52,577 nt of DNA from Acidimicrobiales bacterium (GCA_035316325.1 DATHJB010000051.1:1-52577), one strand, 5' to 3'. Shown: positions 18,202 through 26,719, counted from the first letter of the stretch. Numbers and translations: made by a program. Notes: generated from the sequence alone by a model not told the origin.

Positions 18202-18621
18202 GTGACGCCGATCGGGATCGCGCTGCGGCGCCGGCGCGACGAGGTGCTGCAGCAGCTGCTGGAGGCCCAGAACGCCGGCGACGTGACGGCCGCGCTCGAC
18301 TGCTTCACCCACCCGCGCTACGAGCTGATCGGCAACTCCCGGGTCTACGACGGCGACGACGACGTCCGGCGCTACTACGAGATGACCCGCCACTACTTCC
18401 CCGACCTGCACTTCGAGGTGATCGAGGTGCACCACGCGGCCGACGCGGTGGTCGCCGAGCTGTGGATGTCGGGCACGCACCTGGGATCGGGCCCGGACTT
18501 CGAGGCGAGCGGCAAGCGCTTCCGCTGCCGCACGGCGGTGATCTTCACCTTCGCCGACGACCTCGTAACCTGCGCCCGGGTGTACTACGACACGGGGACG
18601 ATCGCCCGCCAACTGGCCTGA
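18202..18621 (+). CDS. SnoaL-like / NTF2-fold protein
   Basis: This is a 139-residue single-domain protein of the NTF2/SnoaL superfamily: QNAGDVTAALDCFTHPRYEL at the start, then VRRYYEMTRHYFPDLHFEVIEV and FRCRTAVIFTFADDLV, the usual cone of helices and sheet. Members are small isomerases, hydrolases, dehydratases or cyclases acting on polyketide-like or steroid-like substrates, or have no enzymatic role. GTG 18202 is chosen because it would form a GTGA overlap with the aldolase-like stop if the MITE were absent; GTG 18196 is two codons earlier. The MITE now separates it from its upstream partner by 198 bases. The ADC-like gene follows after 13 bases. Confidence 0.8.
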   Translation: MTPIGIALRRRRDEVLQQLLEAQNAGDVTAALDCFTHPRYELIGNSRVYDGDDDVRRYYEMTRHYFPDLHFEVIEVHHAADAVVAELWMSGTHLGSGPDFEASGKRFRCRTAVIFTFADDLVTCARVYYDTGTIARQLA

Positions 18622-18634
18622 ACTGGGGGACCTC

Positions 18635-19345
18635 ATGCAGTACGACATCGCCGGTCGCACCGTCACGATGCCGGTGGAGGTGCGCGACGCCTGCGCCGGC
18701 ACCGCCATGTTCGACGTGGACGCCGGGGCGGCCGCCGCGCTGCTGCCCCCGGGCGATGCGTTCACGGTCGTCGAGTCGTCGCCGGGGCGGGCCCAGCTGG
18801 TGCTGGCCACCATCGACTACCGCGACAACGACCTGGGCGACTACCTCGAGGTGGGCATCACGATGTTCGTCACGCCCCGTTCGGGCTCGGGCTCGGGGTC
18901 GGCTGACAGGGAACCAGGTACGTTCATCACCCGGCTGCCGGTGAACCAGGAGTTCACCTGCGTGGCAGGCCGCACGATCTGGGGCTTCCCCAAGACCGTG
19001 GAGGACATCACCGTGGTCCACAAGGAGGACTCGGCGGTGACGACCCTGCGGATCGACGGCGAGCTGGTGCTGCGGTTGACGCTCCCCCGGGGCGGTGCCG
19101 ACGTGATGCCCCAGATGCCGATGACCACCTACACCTACATCGACGGCGTCCCCCACGCCACGCCGTTCAGCCAGGGCGGCGCCGGCTCCCAGGTGCTGGT
19201 CGGCGGCACGGGCGTCGAGCTGGAGCTGGGCACCCATCCGGTCGCCGACGAGCTCGCCGCCCTCGGCCTCCCCACCCAGACCCCCGTCATGTCCACCTGG
19301 ACGGAGCACATGCGCGGCACCTTCGGCACCCCCGTCCCGCTCTGA
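18635..19345 (+). CDS. Acetoacetate decarboxylase (ADC) family protein
   Basis: This 236-residue protein is of the ADC superfamily. The Schiff-base lysine of acetoacetate decarboxylase corresponds to Lys120 in TIWGFPK. A preceding YLEVGITMFV stretch and FITRLPVNQEFT are also family-like. Many ADC-like proteins in actinobacteria are hydratases, aldolases or decarboxylases of unknown substrate. GGGGGA precedes ATG 18635. It is last in the esterase/aldolase-like/SnoaL-like operon and is followed six bases later by a CGAAA-family hairpin. A serine/glycine stretch (SGSGSGSA, about residues 83-90) is an unusual low-complexity insert. Confidence 0.85.
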   Translation: MQYDIAGRTVTMPVEVRDACAGTAMFDVDAGAAAALLPPGDAFTVVESSPGRAQLVLATIDYRDNDLGDYLEVGITMFVTPRSGSGSGSADREPGTFITRLPVNQEFTCVAGRTIWGFPKTVEDITVVHKEDSAVTTLRIDGELVLRLTLPRGGADVMPQMPMTTYTYIDGVPHATPFSQGGAGSQVLVGGTGVELELGTHPVADELAALGLPTQTPVMSTWTEHMRGTFGTPVPL

Positions 19346-19350
19346 CGGAG

Positions 19351-19401
19351 CGAAATTGCGTGGCTGGCGGTCGCCATAGGGCCGCCACGCACGCAATTTC
19401 G
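19351..19401. terminator. CGAAA-family hairpin, copy 2 (between convergent genes)
   Basis: CGAAATTGCGTGGCTGGCGG pairs with CCGCCACGCACGCAATTTCG at 17 of 20 positions around the loop TCGCCATAGG. It fills nearly the whole gap between the ADC-like stop (19345) and the SurE-like stop (19403). It is closely related to the copy at 21612-21662. Confidence 0.7.
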
Positions 19402-19402
19402 A

Positions 19403-20224
19403 TCAGGGGGCGACCTCGGCGAGGGGGGCGTAGCCGGTGAGGAAGGCGGCGATGTCGTCGGCGGGGTCGGTGGCGGTGGAGGTGCAGTCGGAGGGGTCGG
19501 TGACGGGGTTGCGGCTGCCGACGTCGGTGGCGGTGGGGACCTCCACCACGCCGCGCACCTCGCCCGTGGCGCAGCTGGGGACGTTGAGGTTGGCGACGGC
19601 GTCGGCCTCGACCTCGCCCGCCAACAGGGCGTCGCGGTGCTCCTCCACCCAGTCGATCGCCAGCTCGACCCCCGTCGGGTAGTCGATCGGGTCGGCCAGG
19701 CCCTGGCTCACGGCCAGCGCCGGGATTCCCTCGCTCACCGCCTTGCGGGCGGCACCGACGGTCCCCGACAGCTCGACGATCGGCCCCATGTTCTGCCCGG
19801 CGTTGATGCCCGACACCACCACGTGGGGCGGCTCGTCGAGCACCTCCGCCAGGGCGTACACCACGCTGTCGGCCGGGAAGCCGTCCACGGCCACGGCCGG
19901 GGCGCCGCCGATCAGCTCGGCGTCGGTGGCGGTGAGGGGCGTCGGCGTGGTCTGACCGCCGGTGCCGCTCTGGTCCTCGAGCGGGGCGACCACGGTGACC
20001 TCCACGTCGTCCAGCTCCAGGAGGGCGTCGACCAGCAGCGAGATGCCCTCGCCCCCGACACCGTCGTCGTTGGTCACGAGGATCCGCAGCGGCTCCACGG
20101 CCGCGGCGGTGGGCGTGGGGGTCGATGTGGGCTCGGCGCTGTCGTCGTCGTCACCACCACAGGCGACGAAGGTGAGGAAGGTGAGGACGAGGAGAAGCGG
20201 TGCCCAGGGCCGTCGTGCGATCAC
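19403..20224 (-). CDS. SurE-like 5'/3'-nucleotidase with lipoprotein signal peptide
   Basis: The 273 residues start with a lipoprotein signal (basic start, LLLVLTFLTF, lipobox FVAC with Cys22), then an acidic and Thr/Pro linker. A SurE domain follows: TNDDG (Asp53 and Asp54), Ser86 in DQSGTGG and Asn141 in SGINAGQNMG are the expected metal ligands, and SGTVGAARKA is also conserved. SurE acts as a survival-associated nucleotidase in the cytoplasm of E. coli. Here the signal peptide predicts export and lipid anchoring, which is atypical. GTG 20224 is preferred with AGGG eight bases upstream; GTG 20233 is an alternative. It is convergent with the ADC-like gene. Confidence 0.87.
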   Translation of the reverse strand: MIARRPWAPLLLVLTFLTFVACGGDDDDSAEPTSTPTPTAAAVEPLRILVTNDDGVGGEGISLLVDALLELDDVEVTVVAPLEDQSGTGGQTTPTPLTATDAELIGGAPAVAVDGFPADSVVYALAEVLDEPPHVVVSGINAGQNMGPIVELSGTVGAARKAVSEGIPALAVSQGLADPIDYPTGVELAIDWVEEHRDALLAGEVEADAVANLNVPSCATGEVRGVVEVPTATDVGSRNPVTDPSDCTSTATDPADDIAAFLTGYAPLAEVAP

Positions 20225-20250
20225 GGGCGGCACCCTAGAACAGGTTGCAG

Positions 20251-20646
20251 TCAGGCGACCTGTTCGTCGTAGGCGGCCCGGGCGCGGGCGATCTCGCCGG
20301 GGTGCCGCCGGCTCCAGGTCACCAGCGGGCCGACGGCGTCGAGCAGCGCGGCCCCCAGCGGGGTCAGCTCGTAGTCGACCCTCGGGGGGACCACCGGGTG
20401 GACCGTGCGGTGCACGAGGCCGTCGCGCTCCAGCCGGCGGAGCGTGAGGGTGAGCATCCGCTGGCTGATGTCGTCGATGGCGCGCCGTAGCTCGGTGAAG
20501 CGGTGGGTCCGCTCCCCCAGCAGCTCGACGACCAGCAGCGACCACTTGTCGGCCAGCCGGTCGAGCAGGTCGCGCAGCTCGCAGGCCTGGGTCTCCTCCA
20601 CCTTCGTGGACGGGCAGTCGGTTCCCTCGCTGTGCCCTGGTGACAT
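20251..20646 (-). CDS. HxlR family winged-helix transcriptional regulator
   Basis: This 131-residue HxlR-type regulator carries CELRDLLDRLADKWSLLVVE, then RFTELRRAI and ISQRMLTLTLRRLERDGLV (recognition helix region) and YELTPLGAALLDAV, the canonical run of this family. ATG 20646 is preferred because GAAGG lies seven bases upstream; an in-frame ATG at 20664 is possible. It is divergent from the LLM-class oxidoreductase (49 bases apart) and probably controls it. HxlR members often sense electrophiles or redox change through cysteines; here a Cys sits just before the HTH (QACELRD) and another in DCPST near the N-terminus. Confidence 0.92.
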   Translation of the reverse strand: MSPGHSEGTDCPSTKVEETQACELRDLLDRLADKWSLLVVELLGERTHRFTELRRAIDDISQRMLTLTLRRLERDGLVHRTVHPVVPPRVDYELTPLGAALLDAVGPLVTWSRRHPGEIARARAAYDEQVA

Positions 20647-20694
20647 CGGAGTACCTTCTTCCATCGCCCATCAGCATGGCGCAGGATGAGCCGC

Positions 20695-21606
20695 ATGACA
20701 GCTCCGGCGATCGGCGTCTTCCTCCCGACGATGAGCCCGCAGAACGAACCGCTGCTCGACGTCGTCGCTGCGGCCCGGCAGGCCGAGGACCTCGGCTTCG
20801 AGTCGGTGTGGGTCGTCGACCAGCTCGTCGGCGGCACCGGCGTGCCGTTCCTCGACAGCACGGTGGCTCTGGCCGCGGCGGCCGGGGCGACCGAGCGCAT
20901 CCGGATCGCCTACGGCGTGATGATCCTGCCGTTGCGACCGGTGGTGTGGGCCGCCAAGCAGGTCGGCTCGCTGCAGCACGTGTCGGGCGGCCGGGTGCTG
21001 TTCGGGGTCGGCGTCGGCGGCGACCGCCACGACCTCTCGTGGCTCGCGGCCGGTGTGCCCCGCCGCGAACGGGGCCGGCGCACCGACGCCGCCCTCGAGG
21101 TGCTGCCCGACCTGATCGCCGGCAAGGCGGTCGACCTCGACGGCACCACCGTGCAGCTCTCCCCCGCCGTCGCCGTGCCGCCGATCCTCGTGGGCGGCAT
21201 GGCCGACGCGGCGCTGGCCCGGGCGGCCCGCCACGACGGCTGGTTCGCCCTCCCCCTGCCGCCGCCGCAGCTCGTCCCGCTGGTCGATCGGCTCGGGGAG
21301 CTGGCGGCGGACATCGGTCGCCCGCGGCCGTCGATCACCGGCAGCGTCATGGTGGCGATCGACGGCGACCCGACGGTCCCCGACGCCGCCGGCCTCGTCC
21401 GCCTGCTCGGCGATCCCGACGGGGTCTACGGCATGCCCGCCGAGGCGGTGCCCGACATGATCGTGACCGCGGGCCCGGAGGTGGTCGCGGAGCGCATCGC
21501 GGCGCTGCAGGCGCTGGGCGCCGAGCGGGTGGTGGTCACCCTCGCCGCCGGCACCTGGTCGCGCCAGGCCGAGCTGCTGGCCGAGGCCGTCGCTCTGGTC
21601 GGCTAA
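20695..21606 (+). CDS. LLM class flavin-dependent oxidoreductase (F420-type likely)
   Basis: The 303 residues form a luciferase-like TIM barrel: GVFLPTMSPQ at the start, AEDLGFESVWVVDQL, LDSTVALAAAAGATERIRI, VGSLQHVSGGRVLFGVGVGG and PPILVGGMADAALARAARHDGW. In actinobacteria most such proteins use coenzyme F420 rather than FMN; this is inferred, not visible. ATG 20695 has an AGGATGAG-like site with suitable spacing. It is divergent from the HxlR regulator, which likely regulates it. A CGAAA-family hairpin follows six bases after the stop. Confidence 0.9.
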   Translation: MTAPAIGVFLPTMSPQNEPLLDVVAAARQAEDLGFESVWVVDQLVGGTGVPFLDSTVALAAAAGATERIRIAYGVMILPLRPVVWAAKQVGSLQHVSGGRVLFGVGVGGDRHDLSWLAAGVPRRERGRRTDAALEVLPDLIAGKAVDLDGTTVQLSPAVAVPPILVGGMADAALARAARHDGWFALPLPPPQLVPLVDRLGELAADIGRPRPSITGSVMVAIDGDPTVPDAAGLVRLLGDPDGVYGMPAEAVPDMIVTAGPEVVAERIAALQALGAERVVVTLAAGTWSRQAELLAEAVALVG

Positions 21607-21611
21607 CCGAC

Positions 21612-21662
21612 CGAAATTGCGTGGCTGGTGGTCGCTCTAGGGCCGCCAGCCACGCAATTTCG
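21612..21662. terminator. CGAAA-family hairpin, copy 3 (between convergent genes)
   Basis: CGAAATTGCGTGGCTGGTGG pairs with CCGCCAGCCACGCAATTTCG at 19 of 20 positions (the last a G-U) around TCGCTCTAGG. It sits between the LLM stop (21606) and the stop of the methyltransferase gene (21676). It is nearly identical to copy 2. Confidence 0.72.
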
Positions 21663-21675
21663 ATCAGGACGACCG

Positions 21676-22914
21676 TCAGAAGTAGCTCTCGCGCAGGTCG
21701 GTCCCGCCGTCGCCGTTGCCGTCGGGCACCACCGAGAGCACCTGGTAGATCTGGTTGCGGCCGGCGGTGAAGTTGACCGCCGAGCCCGCCATGTAGAGCC
21801 GCCACACCCGGGCCCGGCCGACACCGACCTCGGCCACCGCGTCGTCCCAGCGGCTCTCCAGGTTGGCCACCCACTGGCGCAGCGTCATCGCGTAGTGCTC
21901 CCGTAGCGATTCGACGTGGCGCACCTCGAACCCGGCCTCCTGGATGTACGACACCACGCGCCCCACCTCGTGCAGCTCGCCGTCGGGGAACACGTAGCGG
22001 TTGACGAAGCTGCGGGGCGCCAGGCGGGCCCTTCCGCCGGGACTCCGGGAGATGCCGTGGTTGAGGAACCGGCCGCCGGGCCGGACCAGCTGCCGGAGCC
22101 GGCCGAAGTACTCGGCGATCCGGGCTTCGCCGACGTGCTCGAACATGCCGATCGAGCTGACCGCGTCGTACGGGCCGTCGTCGACCTCGCGGTAGTCCTG
22201 CAGGCGGATCTCCACCCGGTCGGACAGGCCGGCGTCGCTCACCCGCTTCTTCGCCATCTCGTACTGGCGCTGGGAGATGGTCACCCCGACCGCGTGGACG
22301 CCGTGGTGCTCGGCCGCGTGCATCACCAGGCTCCCCCAGCCGCAGCCGACGTCGAGCAGCCGGTCGCCGGGCGACAGGTGGAGCTTGCGGCACACCAGCT
22401 CGTGCTTGGCGGCCTGGGCCTGCTCCAGCGTGGACCTGGGCGTCTCGAACACCGCGCACGAGTAGGTGAGGCTCGGCCCGAGGACCATCTCGTAGAAGGC
22501 GTTGGAGACGTCGTAGTGGTAGCTGACCGCGGCCCGGTCGCGGGCGAGCGAGTGCCGGCGGCCGTGCAGCCGCACCTCCTCGAGCGGAGGCGGGACGGGC
22601 CGGACCCCCTTCAACCCGCCGAGCTCCTTCACGATCCCGCGCATCACGCTGGCGGACAGGCGGAAGCTCGGCATCCGCTCGCGCAGGTCGAGCAGGGCGA
22701 AGATGTCGCCCTCGACGTCGAGGTCGCCGGCGACGTAGGCCCGGGACATGCCCAGCTCACCCGGCGACGTGACGATGCGGCGCAGTGCGTCCGGTGTGCG
22801 GATCACCAGCGTCGCCAGTGGGTTCGGCGGCCCGGCGGTGCTGCCGTCGTAGGCGGTGACGCCCACGGGGAGATCCTCCCCAAGCACCTCCTCGACCAGC
22901 GTTGCCAGCGTCAT
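21676..22914 (-). CDS. Cyclopropane-fatty-acyl-phospholipid synthase family SAM methyltransferase
   Basis: The 412 residues have an N-terminal lipid-binding region (MSRAYVAGDLDVEGDIFALL) and a CFA/mycolic-acid cyclopropane-type methyltransferase domain: VSYHYDVSNAFYEMVLGPSLTYSCAVF, SAM motif LLDVGCGWGSL (from 187), GVTISQRQYEMAK, and SIGMFEHVG. It adds a methylene (or methyl) group from SAM to unsaturated acyl chains in the membrane. ATG 22914 is chosen with AAAAGGGGG upstream; the longer frame crosses non-coding sequence. It follows gcvT on the same strand after 107 bases that contain a perfect 16-base palindrome, so it may have its own promoter. Confidence 0.9.
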   Translation of the reverse strand: MTLATLVEEVLGEDLPVGVTAYDGSTAGPPNPLATLVIRTPDALRRIVTSPGELGMSRAYVAGDLDVEGDIFALLDLRERMPSFRLSASVMRGIVKELGGLKGVRPVPPPLEEVRLHGRRHSLARDRAAVSYHYDVSNAFYEMVLGPSLTYSCAVFETPRSTLEQAQAAKHELVCRKLHLSPGDRLLDVGCGWGSLVMHAAEHHGVHAVGVTISQRQYEMAKKRVSDAGLSDRVEIRLQDYREVDDGPYDAVSSIGMFEHVGEARIAEYFGRLRQLVRPGGRFLNHGISRSPGGRARLAPRSFVNRYVFPDGELHEVGRVVSYIQEAGFEVRHVESLREHYAMTLRQWVANLESRWDDAVAEVGVGRARVWRLYMAGSAVNFTAGRNQIYQVLSVVPDGNGDGGTDLRESYF

Positions 22915-22972
22915 GATGCGACCCCCTTTTGGGACGTGCCACGGTCTGCGTCCGCTCCTGGGGAAAATCTTC

Positions 22973-22988
22973 TCGCGTCGCGACGCGA
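22973..22988. promoter_or_regulatory. Perfect 16-base palindrome upstream of the CFA-type gene
   Basis: TCGCGTCGCGACGCGA is fully self-complementary and lies in the 107-base gap between gcvT and the CFA-type methyltransferase. Next to it is an unusually AT-rich stretch for this genome (GGGGAAAATCTT). It could be an operator for the methyltransferase promoter or the stem of a gcvT terminator. Confidence 0.45.
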
Positions 22989-23021
22989 ATTCCTCGCAAC
23001 TTCGGGATGTATTTCGGGAGA

Positions 23022-24074
23022 TCAGGCCTTGTAGAAGGGGGTAGGGACGATGGTGGCGGGGATGGGGGTGCCGCGGACGTCGATCGCCACGGGCGTCCCC
23101 TCGGTCACTCCCGGTGGCATGAAACCGAGAGCGATGCCCCGTTCGAGGGTCGGGGAGAAGTTCCCGCTGGTCAGCTCGCCGACGACCTCGCCGTCGAGGA
23201 TGACCTTGCACTCGGCCCGGGGCGGGCGGCGGCCCTCCACCTCGAAGCCCCGGAGGCGGCGGGTGACGCCACGCTCCTTCTCGGCGGCCAGGGCGGCGCG
23301 GCCCCGGAAGTCGCCTTTGTCCCAGGCGACGACCCAGCCCAGGCCGGCCTGCAGCGGGGTGATCCCCGGGCCCAGCTCGTGGCCGTGCAGCGGCAGGGCG
23401 GCCTCCAGTCGCAGGGTGTCGCGGGCGCCGAGGCCGGCCGGTCGGATGCCGGCGGAGAGGACCCGCTCCCACACCGCCGGGGCGACGTCGGCCGGCACCG
23501 CCAGCTCCACGCCGTCCTCACCGGTGTAGCCGGTGCCGGCGACCACCCACGTGGCGCCGTCGACCCTCATCTCCTCGACCCGGAAGCGCCCGACCCCCGC
23601 CGCCGACGGGTAGACCGTCGCCAGCCTCGCCCGGGCGGCCGGCCCCTGCACGGCGATGATCGCCCGGGTGGGCGTCACGTCCTTGCCACCGATGGCGTCG
23701 ATCACCCGGCTGGTGTTCGAGGCGTTGGGCATCACGTCGAAGCGGTCGTCGTTGACCCACCACACGATGATGTCGTCGAGGACCGAGGCGTCGGCCTCGT
23801 CGAGCAGGTGGGTGTACTGGGCCCGGCCGGGGGCGATCTTCTGCAGGTCGTTGGTCAGCGCCGACTGCAGCAGGTCGAACGCCTTGGGCCCGTCGATCCG
23901 CACGGTGCCGAGGTGGCTGACGTCGAACGCCACCGCACCCGTGCGGCAGGCCCGGTGCTCCGCCAGCGTCCCGGACGGATACTGCAGCGGCATGTCCCAC
24001 CCACCGAACGGGACGAGCTTCGCTCCCAGCTCCCGGTGGGCGGCATCGAGTGGCGAGTGATGCAGGGTGGTCAC
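23022..24074 (-). CDS. gcvT: Aminomethyltransferase, glycine cleavage T-protein
   Basis: T-protein transfers the aminomethyl carbon from H-protein to tetrahydrofolate, releasing ammonia. The 350 residues have the folate-binding GcvT domain with FGGWDMPLQY, FDVSHLGTVRIDG, LQSALTNDLQKI and the catalytic Asp101 in VLDDIIV, the same position as in E. coli. GTGYTGEDGVEL and the C-terminal barrel (GFEVEGRRPPR, VVGELTSGNFSPTLERGIALGFM) are complete. It is downstream of gcvH and regulatory genes on the same strand; gcvP is at the left end of the window. The length and all motifs are normal. Confidence 0.96.
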   Translation of the reverse strand: MTTLHHSPLDAAHRELGAKLVPFGGWDMPLQYPSGTLAEHRACRTGAVAFDVSHLGTVRIDGPKAFDLLQSALTNDLQKIAPGRAQYTHLLDEADASVLDDIIVWWVNDDRFDVMPNASNTSRVIDAIGGKDVTPTRAIIAVQGPAARARLATVYPSAAGVGRFRVEEMRVDGATWVVAGTGYTGEDGVELAVPADVAPAVWERVLSAGIRPAGLGARDTLRLEAALPLHGHELGPGITPLQAGLGWVVAWDKGDFRGRAALAAEKERGVTRRLRGFEVEGRRPPRAECKVILDGEVVGELTSGNFSPTLERGIALGFMPPGVTEGTPVAIDVRGTPIPATIVPTPFYKA

Positions 24075-24162
24075 GGCATCGAAGCTACTTGCCCCGGCGC
24101 AGCCCGAGACCCCTTGGCCCGCCGGCGGGGTGGTCGGCGGGGCCGACGCGCCGCCGCGTGGC

Positions 24163-24648
24163 TCAGGAGTTGGCGGCGCGGGCTACGCGTCCTGGCTTCT
24201 CGGTCTCGGGAAAGAGGTCGACGATCGCGCTGTCGACCTCCTTCGTGACGTCGTCGAGGTCGAGGAAGTTGAGGACGCCCTGGCCCTTGTACTTGCTCAT
24301 GACGTCGATGAGCTCTTCGTTCTCGCGCACCAGGACGGCCGAGTTGCCCGACAGGACGAGCCTCGCCGACGTGAGGTCCTCACCCAGCTGGTCGCGCACG
24401 TACTCGAAGGCCTGCCGGATGTTCTCGAGCTTGGTGCCGTTGTCGAGGAACGTCTTGATGAGCTTCAGCTCGATCAGGTCGCGGTAGCTGTAGCGACGCC
24501 TGCTGCCGCTGCCGTGGGCGTCGGCCAGGCTCGGCCGGATCAGATCGGTGCGCGCCCAGTAGTCGAGCTGCCGGTACGAGATCCCCACGATCTCCGCCGC
24601 CCGCTTGCCGCTGTAACTGTCGACCGGTGTGCCCGAGGTGTCCTTCAC
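24163..24648 (-). CDS. MerR family regulator (Rv1830-like)
   Basis: This 161-residue MerR-type protein has a winged-helix domain GKRAAEIVGISYRQLDYWARTDLIRPS near residues 14-40, followed by RRRYSYRDLIELKLIKTFLDNGTKL and a short C-terminal helical dimer or effector region. The position next to a DUF151 protein, a second MerR and an FHA protein in a glycine-cleavage neighbourhood parallels Rv1830 of M. tuberculosis. GTG 24648 is preceded by GGGAGCG. The 99 bases upstream (24649-24747) contain repeated GTGAC/GTCAC half-sites and probably hold a promoter. No cysteine metal site is visible, so it is not a typical metal sensor. Confidence 0.88.
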   Translation of the reverse strand: MKDTSGTPVDSYSGKRAAEIVGISYRQLDYWARTDLIRPSLADAHGSGSRRRYSYRDLIELKLIKTFLDNGTKLENIRQAFEYVRDQLGEDLTSARLVLSGNSAVLVRENEELIDVMSKYKGQGVLNFLDLDDVTKEVDSAIVDLFPETEKPGRVARAANS

Positions 24649-24747
24649 AATCGACGCTCCCTGCCTGTGACTGGTGACACGGACGGAATTACGTCGATGT
24701 CACTCACCGAGGCTAGGTCGCCCCGCTGCGAAGGTCAACGCAGGGAC

Positions 24748-25239
24748 CTACTGGGCGAAGTCCTCGGGGTTGACGTGGTCGATGAAGGTGCGGAACTCCT
24801 CGACCATCTGCTCGGCCTCCTCGGAGTCGGGCTGCTCGGTGCGACCCGCCTCGTCGAGCACCTCCTCCTCCGCGAAGATCGGTGACCCGATCCGGATGGC
24901 GAGGGCGATCGCGTCGGACGGACGGCTCGAGACCGCCCGCACCTGACCGTCGGCGCGCAGCAGGATGTCGGCGTAGAACGTGCCCTCCCGCAGCTCGGTG
25001 ACGACGATCCGCTCGACCTGCGCGCCCAGCTCGTCGAGCAGGGAGCGCATCAGGTCGTGGGTCATCGGACGAGGGGTCTCGATCCGCTGCATCGCCAGGG
25101 CGATCGCCTGGGCCTCAGGGGTGCCGATGAAGATCGGGAGCAACCGCCGCCGCCCCGAACGCTCGCGAAGGATGACCACCGGCGTTCGTGCCGGCAGCTC
25201 TGGTGCCTCGACGCTCACCAGTTCCATCTCGACGGCCAT
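24748..25239 (-). CDS. Bifunctional nuclease family protein (DUF151, Rv1829-like)
   Basis: The 163 residues are a DUF151 domain: TPVVILRERSGRRRLLPIFIG, EAQAIALAMQ, RPMTHDLMRSLLDELG, VVTELREGTFYADI and SRPSDAIALAIRIGSPIF. Plant and Thermotoga members have been described as DNase/RNase proteins; bacterial actinobacterial members such as Rv1829 are essentially uncharacterised. It sits between two MerR genes as in mycobacteria. The C-terminal 35 residues are acidic (EEAEQMVEEF), a tail not needed for the fold. Spacing to the neighbours is about 100 and 190 bases, so separate promoters are possible. Confidence 0.9.
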   Translation of the reverse strand: MAVEMELVSVEAPELPARTPVVILRERSGRRRLLPIFIGTPEAQAIALAMQRIETPRPMTHDLMRSLLDELGAQVERIVVTELREGTFYADILLRADGQVRAVSSRPSDAIALAIRIGSPIFAEEEVLDEAGRTEQPDSEEAEQMVEEFRTFIDHVNPEDFAQ

Positions 25240-25429
25240 CGGAAATCACCCTACTCGCCGAGGTCTGCTTTTCGTCCGCCATCCGACTCAGTCAGGAGCT
25301 GCGCGGACAGGTCACGTTTCCTTGTCTCGGCGCTTCGCCGCCGAGGGGTCAAACCATGCGGCGGACTTCCCGCTCTTGGCGCCTGCGGCGCCGGGCCGCT
25401 CGGGCCACGCCTCGCCATCGCTCGGCTCT
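25240..25429. other. Intergenic region between MerR and DUF151 genes
   Basis: I see no credible ORF in these 190 bases. Two small stem-loops are visible, CTCGGCG/CGCCGAG around 25336-25355 and GGCGCC/GGCGCC at about 25378-25392. Either could terminate the MerR/FHA/gcvH transcript, in which case the DUF151 gene would have its own promoter near 25245-25300. Confidence 0.4.
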
Positions 25430-26719
25430 TCACGGTCCGCCGATGTGGTCCCGCAGCTCGCGGCGCAGGAGCACCCCTCGCATCACCTCGCCGAGGCGGA
25501 TCAGCTCGGTGACGGTGCGCGTGGCACGGGTCCGGGCCTCGGGGTTCCGCTGCTTGAGGAGCGGCGAGACGATCTGCTCGAACAGCCCCGCCTCCCGGTC
25601 GACCGCCACCTTGTAGCTGCGCATGTGGCGGGCTTCGATGCCGTGCTGGAGGAACCCGGCGGCGGTCCGGGAGATGATGAGGGCGTCGCCGTCGTAGTGG
25701 CTGGGGCCCTCGCTGTCGCGGGCCTCGATCAGGCCGAAGCGCTCCAGGTCGCGGATGTCGCGGACGGTCAGGCCACTGGCTTCGGCCAACTCCTCGAGGG
25801 TGAGGTTGACGGCGTCGGCACCGGCGTCGAAGCCCACGCCGGCGAGCGGACGGTTGTCGGGACCGGTGCCGTCGGCGCGGGGCGGCGGCTCGGCCCGGGG
25901 CGACGACGGGGCGGCGTTGCGGTCGCCGGGACGTTGGCCCTGGCGCGCCCGTGTCGAGGCCCCGGCCCGGGGGGCGTTGGCGGACGGCTGTGGGGCACGG
26001 CGGACCGGGGCCCGCCCGCCCGGTTGGCGGGCAGCGGGCGCGGGTGCCGGAGCGGGCGACGCGGCACGTGGGGAAGCCGGGGCGGCGTTGCGGGCCCGGG
26101 CGGCCGGAGGACGGGCACGAGGTTCGGTGGCAGCGGCGTCGGAGCGCGCCGAAGGAGCCGGGGCCGGCGCGCTGGCCGACCGTGACCCGGACCCCGAGCC
26201 GCCGGAGGACGGAGGAGGCGACGAGGGTGACGAGGGCGACGGGGCCACCCGCACCGCCCGCTCGGTGACGGCGACCCGACCCGAACCCGACCCGGCGCCG
26301 TCCGCGCTGGAGAACAGCGTGGCGGCCCCGTTCGACTCGGCGGCCTTCCCCTTGCCGTCCTTGGCCCCGGCCGCCTCGGTCGCCTCGGCAGACGCCGCGG
26401 CCGCGGCGTCTGCACCGTCGGCCCCCAGGCCCATCTCGGCCATGTCGGCGGGTGGGATGCCGCCGGCCTCGTCGAGCCGGTCCTTGATCACCTTGAGCGG
26501 GAGGTAGTGGTCCTTCTGCAGCCGCAGGATCCAGCGCAGGCGCTCGATGTCGTACTCGTAGAACTTGCGGTAGCCCGACGGCGTGCGCTCCGGGTCGAGC
26601 AGCCCCTGGCTCTCGAGGAAGCGGATCTTCGAGATCGTGACGTCGGGGAACTCGTCCTGCAGGAGCGAGAGCACCTCGCCGATCGAGAGATGGGCCCGGC
26701 CGATCGACGGCCGGTTCAC
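25430..26719 (-). CDS. MerR family regulator with long disordered insert (Rv1828-like)
   Basis: The N-terminal MerR domain ([20 protein letters not shown], then [21 protein letters not shown], about residues 10-60) and the C-terminal domain ([30 protein letters not shown] and onwards, from about 295) match the two parts of the mycobacterial Rv1828 type, which is about 250 residues. Here the chain is 429 because roughly 190 residues of Ala/Pro/Ser/Arg-rich low-complexity sequence separate them. The C-terminal part itself looks like a second winged-helix module. GTG 26719 overlaps the FHA gene stop (GTGA), so the two are coupled. It is probably a regulator of the glycine-cleavage/central metabolism block. 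Confidence 0.87.
   Translation of the reverse strand: MNRPSIGRAHLSIGEVLSLLQDEFPDVTISKIRFLESQGLLDPERTPSGYRKFYEYDIERLRWILRLQKDHYLPLKVIKDRLDEAGGIPPADMAEMGLGADGADAAAAASAEATEAAGAKDGKGKAAESNGAATLFSSADGAGSGSGRVAVTERAVRVAPSPSSPSSPPPSSGGSGSGSRSASAPAPAPSARSDAAATEPRARPPAARARNAAPASPRAASPAPAPAPAARQPGGRAPVRRAPQPSANAPRAGASTRARQGQRPGDRNAAPSSPRAEPPPRADGTGPDNRPLAGVGFDAGADAVNLTLEELAEASGLTVRDIRDLERFGLIEARDSEGPSHYDGDALIISRTAAGFLQHGIEARHMRSYKVAVDREAGLFEQIVSPLLKQRNPEARTRATRTVTELIRLGEVMRGVLLRRELRDHIGGP

Noticed and set aside
18014-18205. 63-codon ORF spanning the MITE
   Set aside because: It consists of repeat sequence plus the displaced 3' end of the aldolase-like gene; its tail is the remnant reading frame rather than an independent gene.
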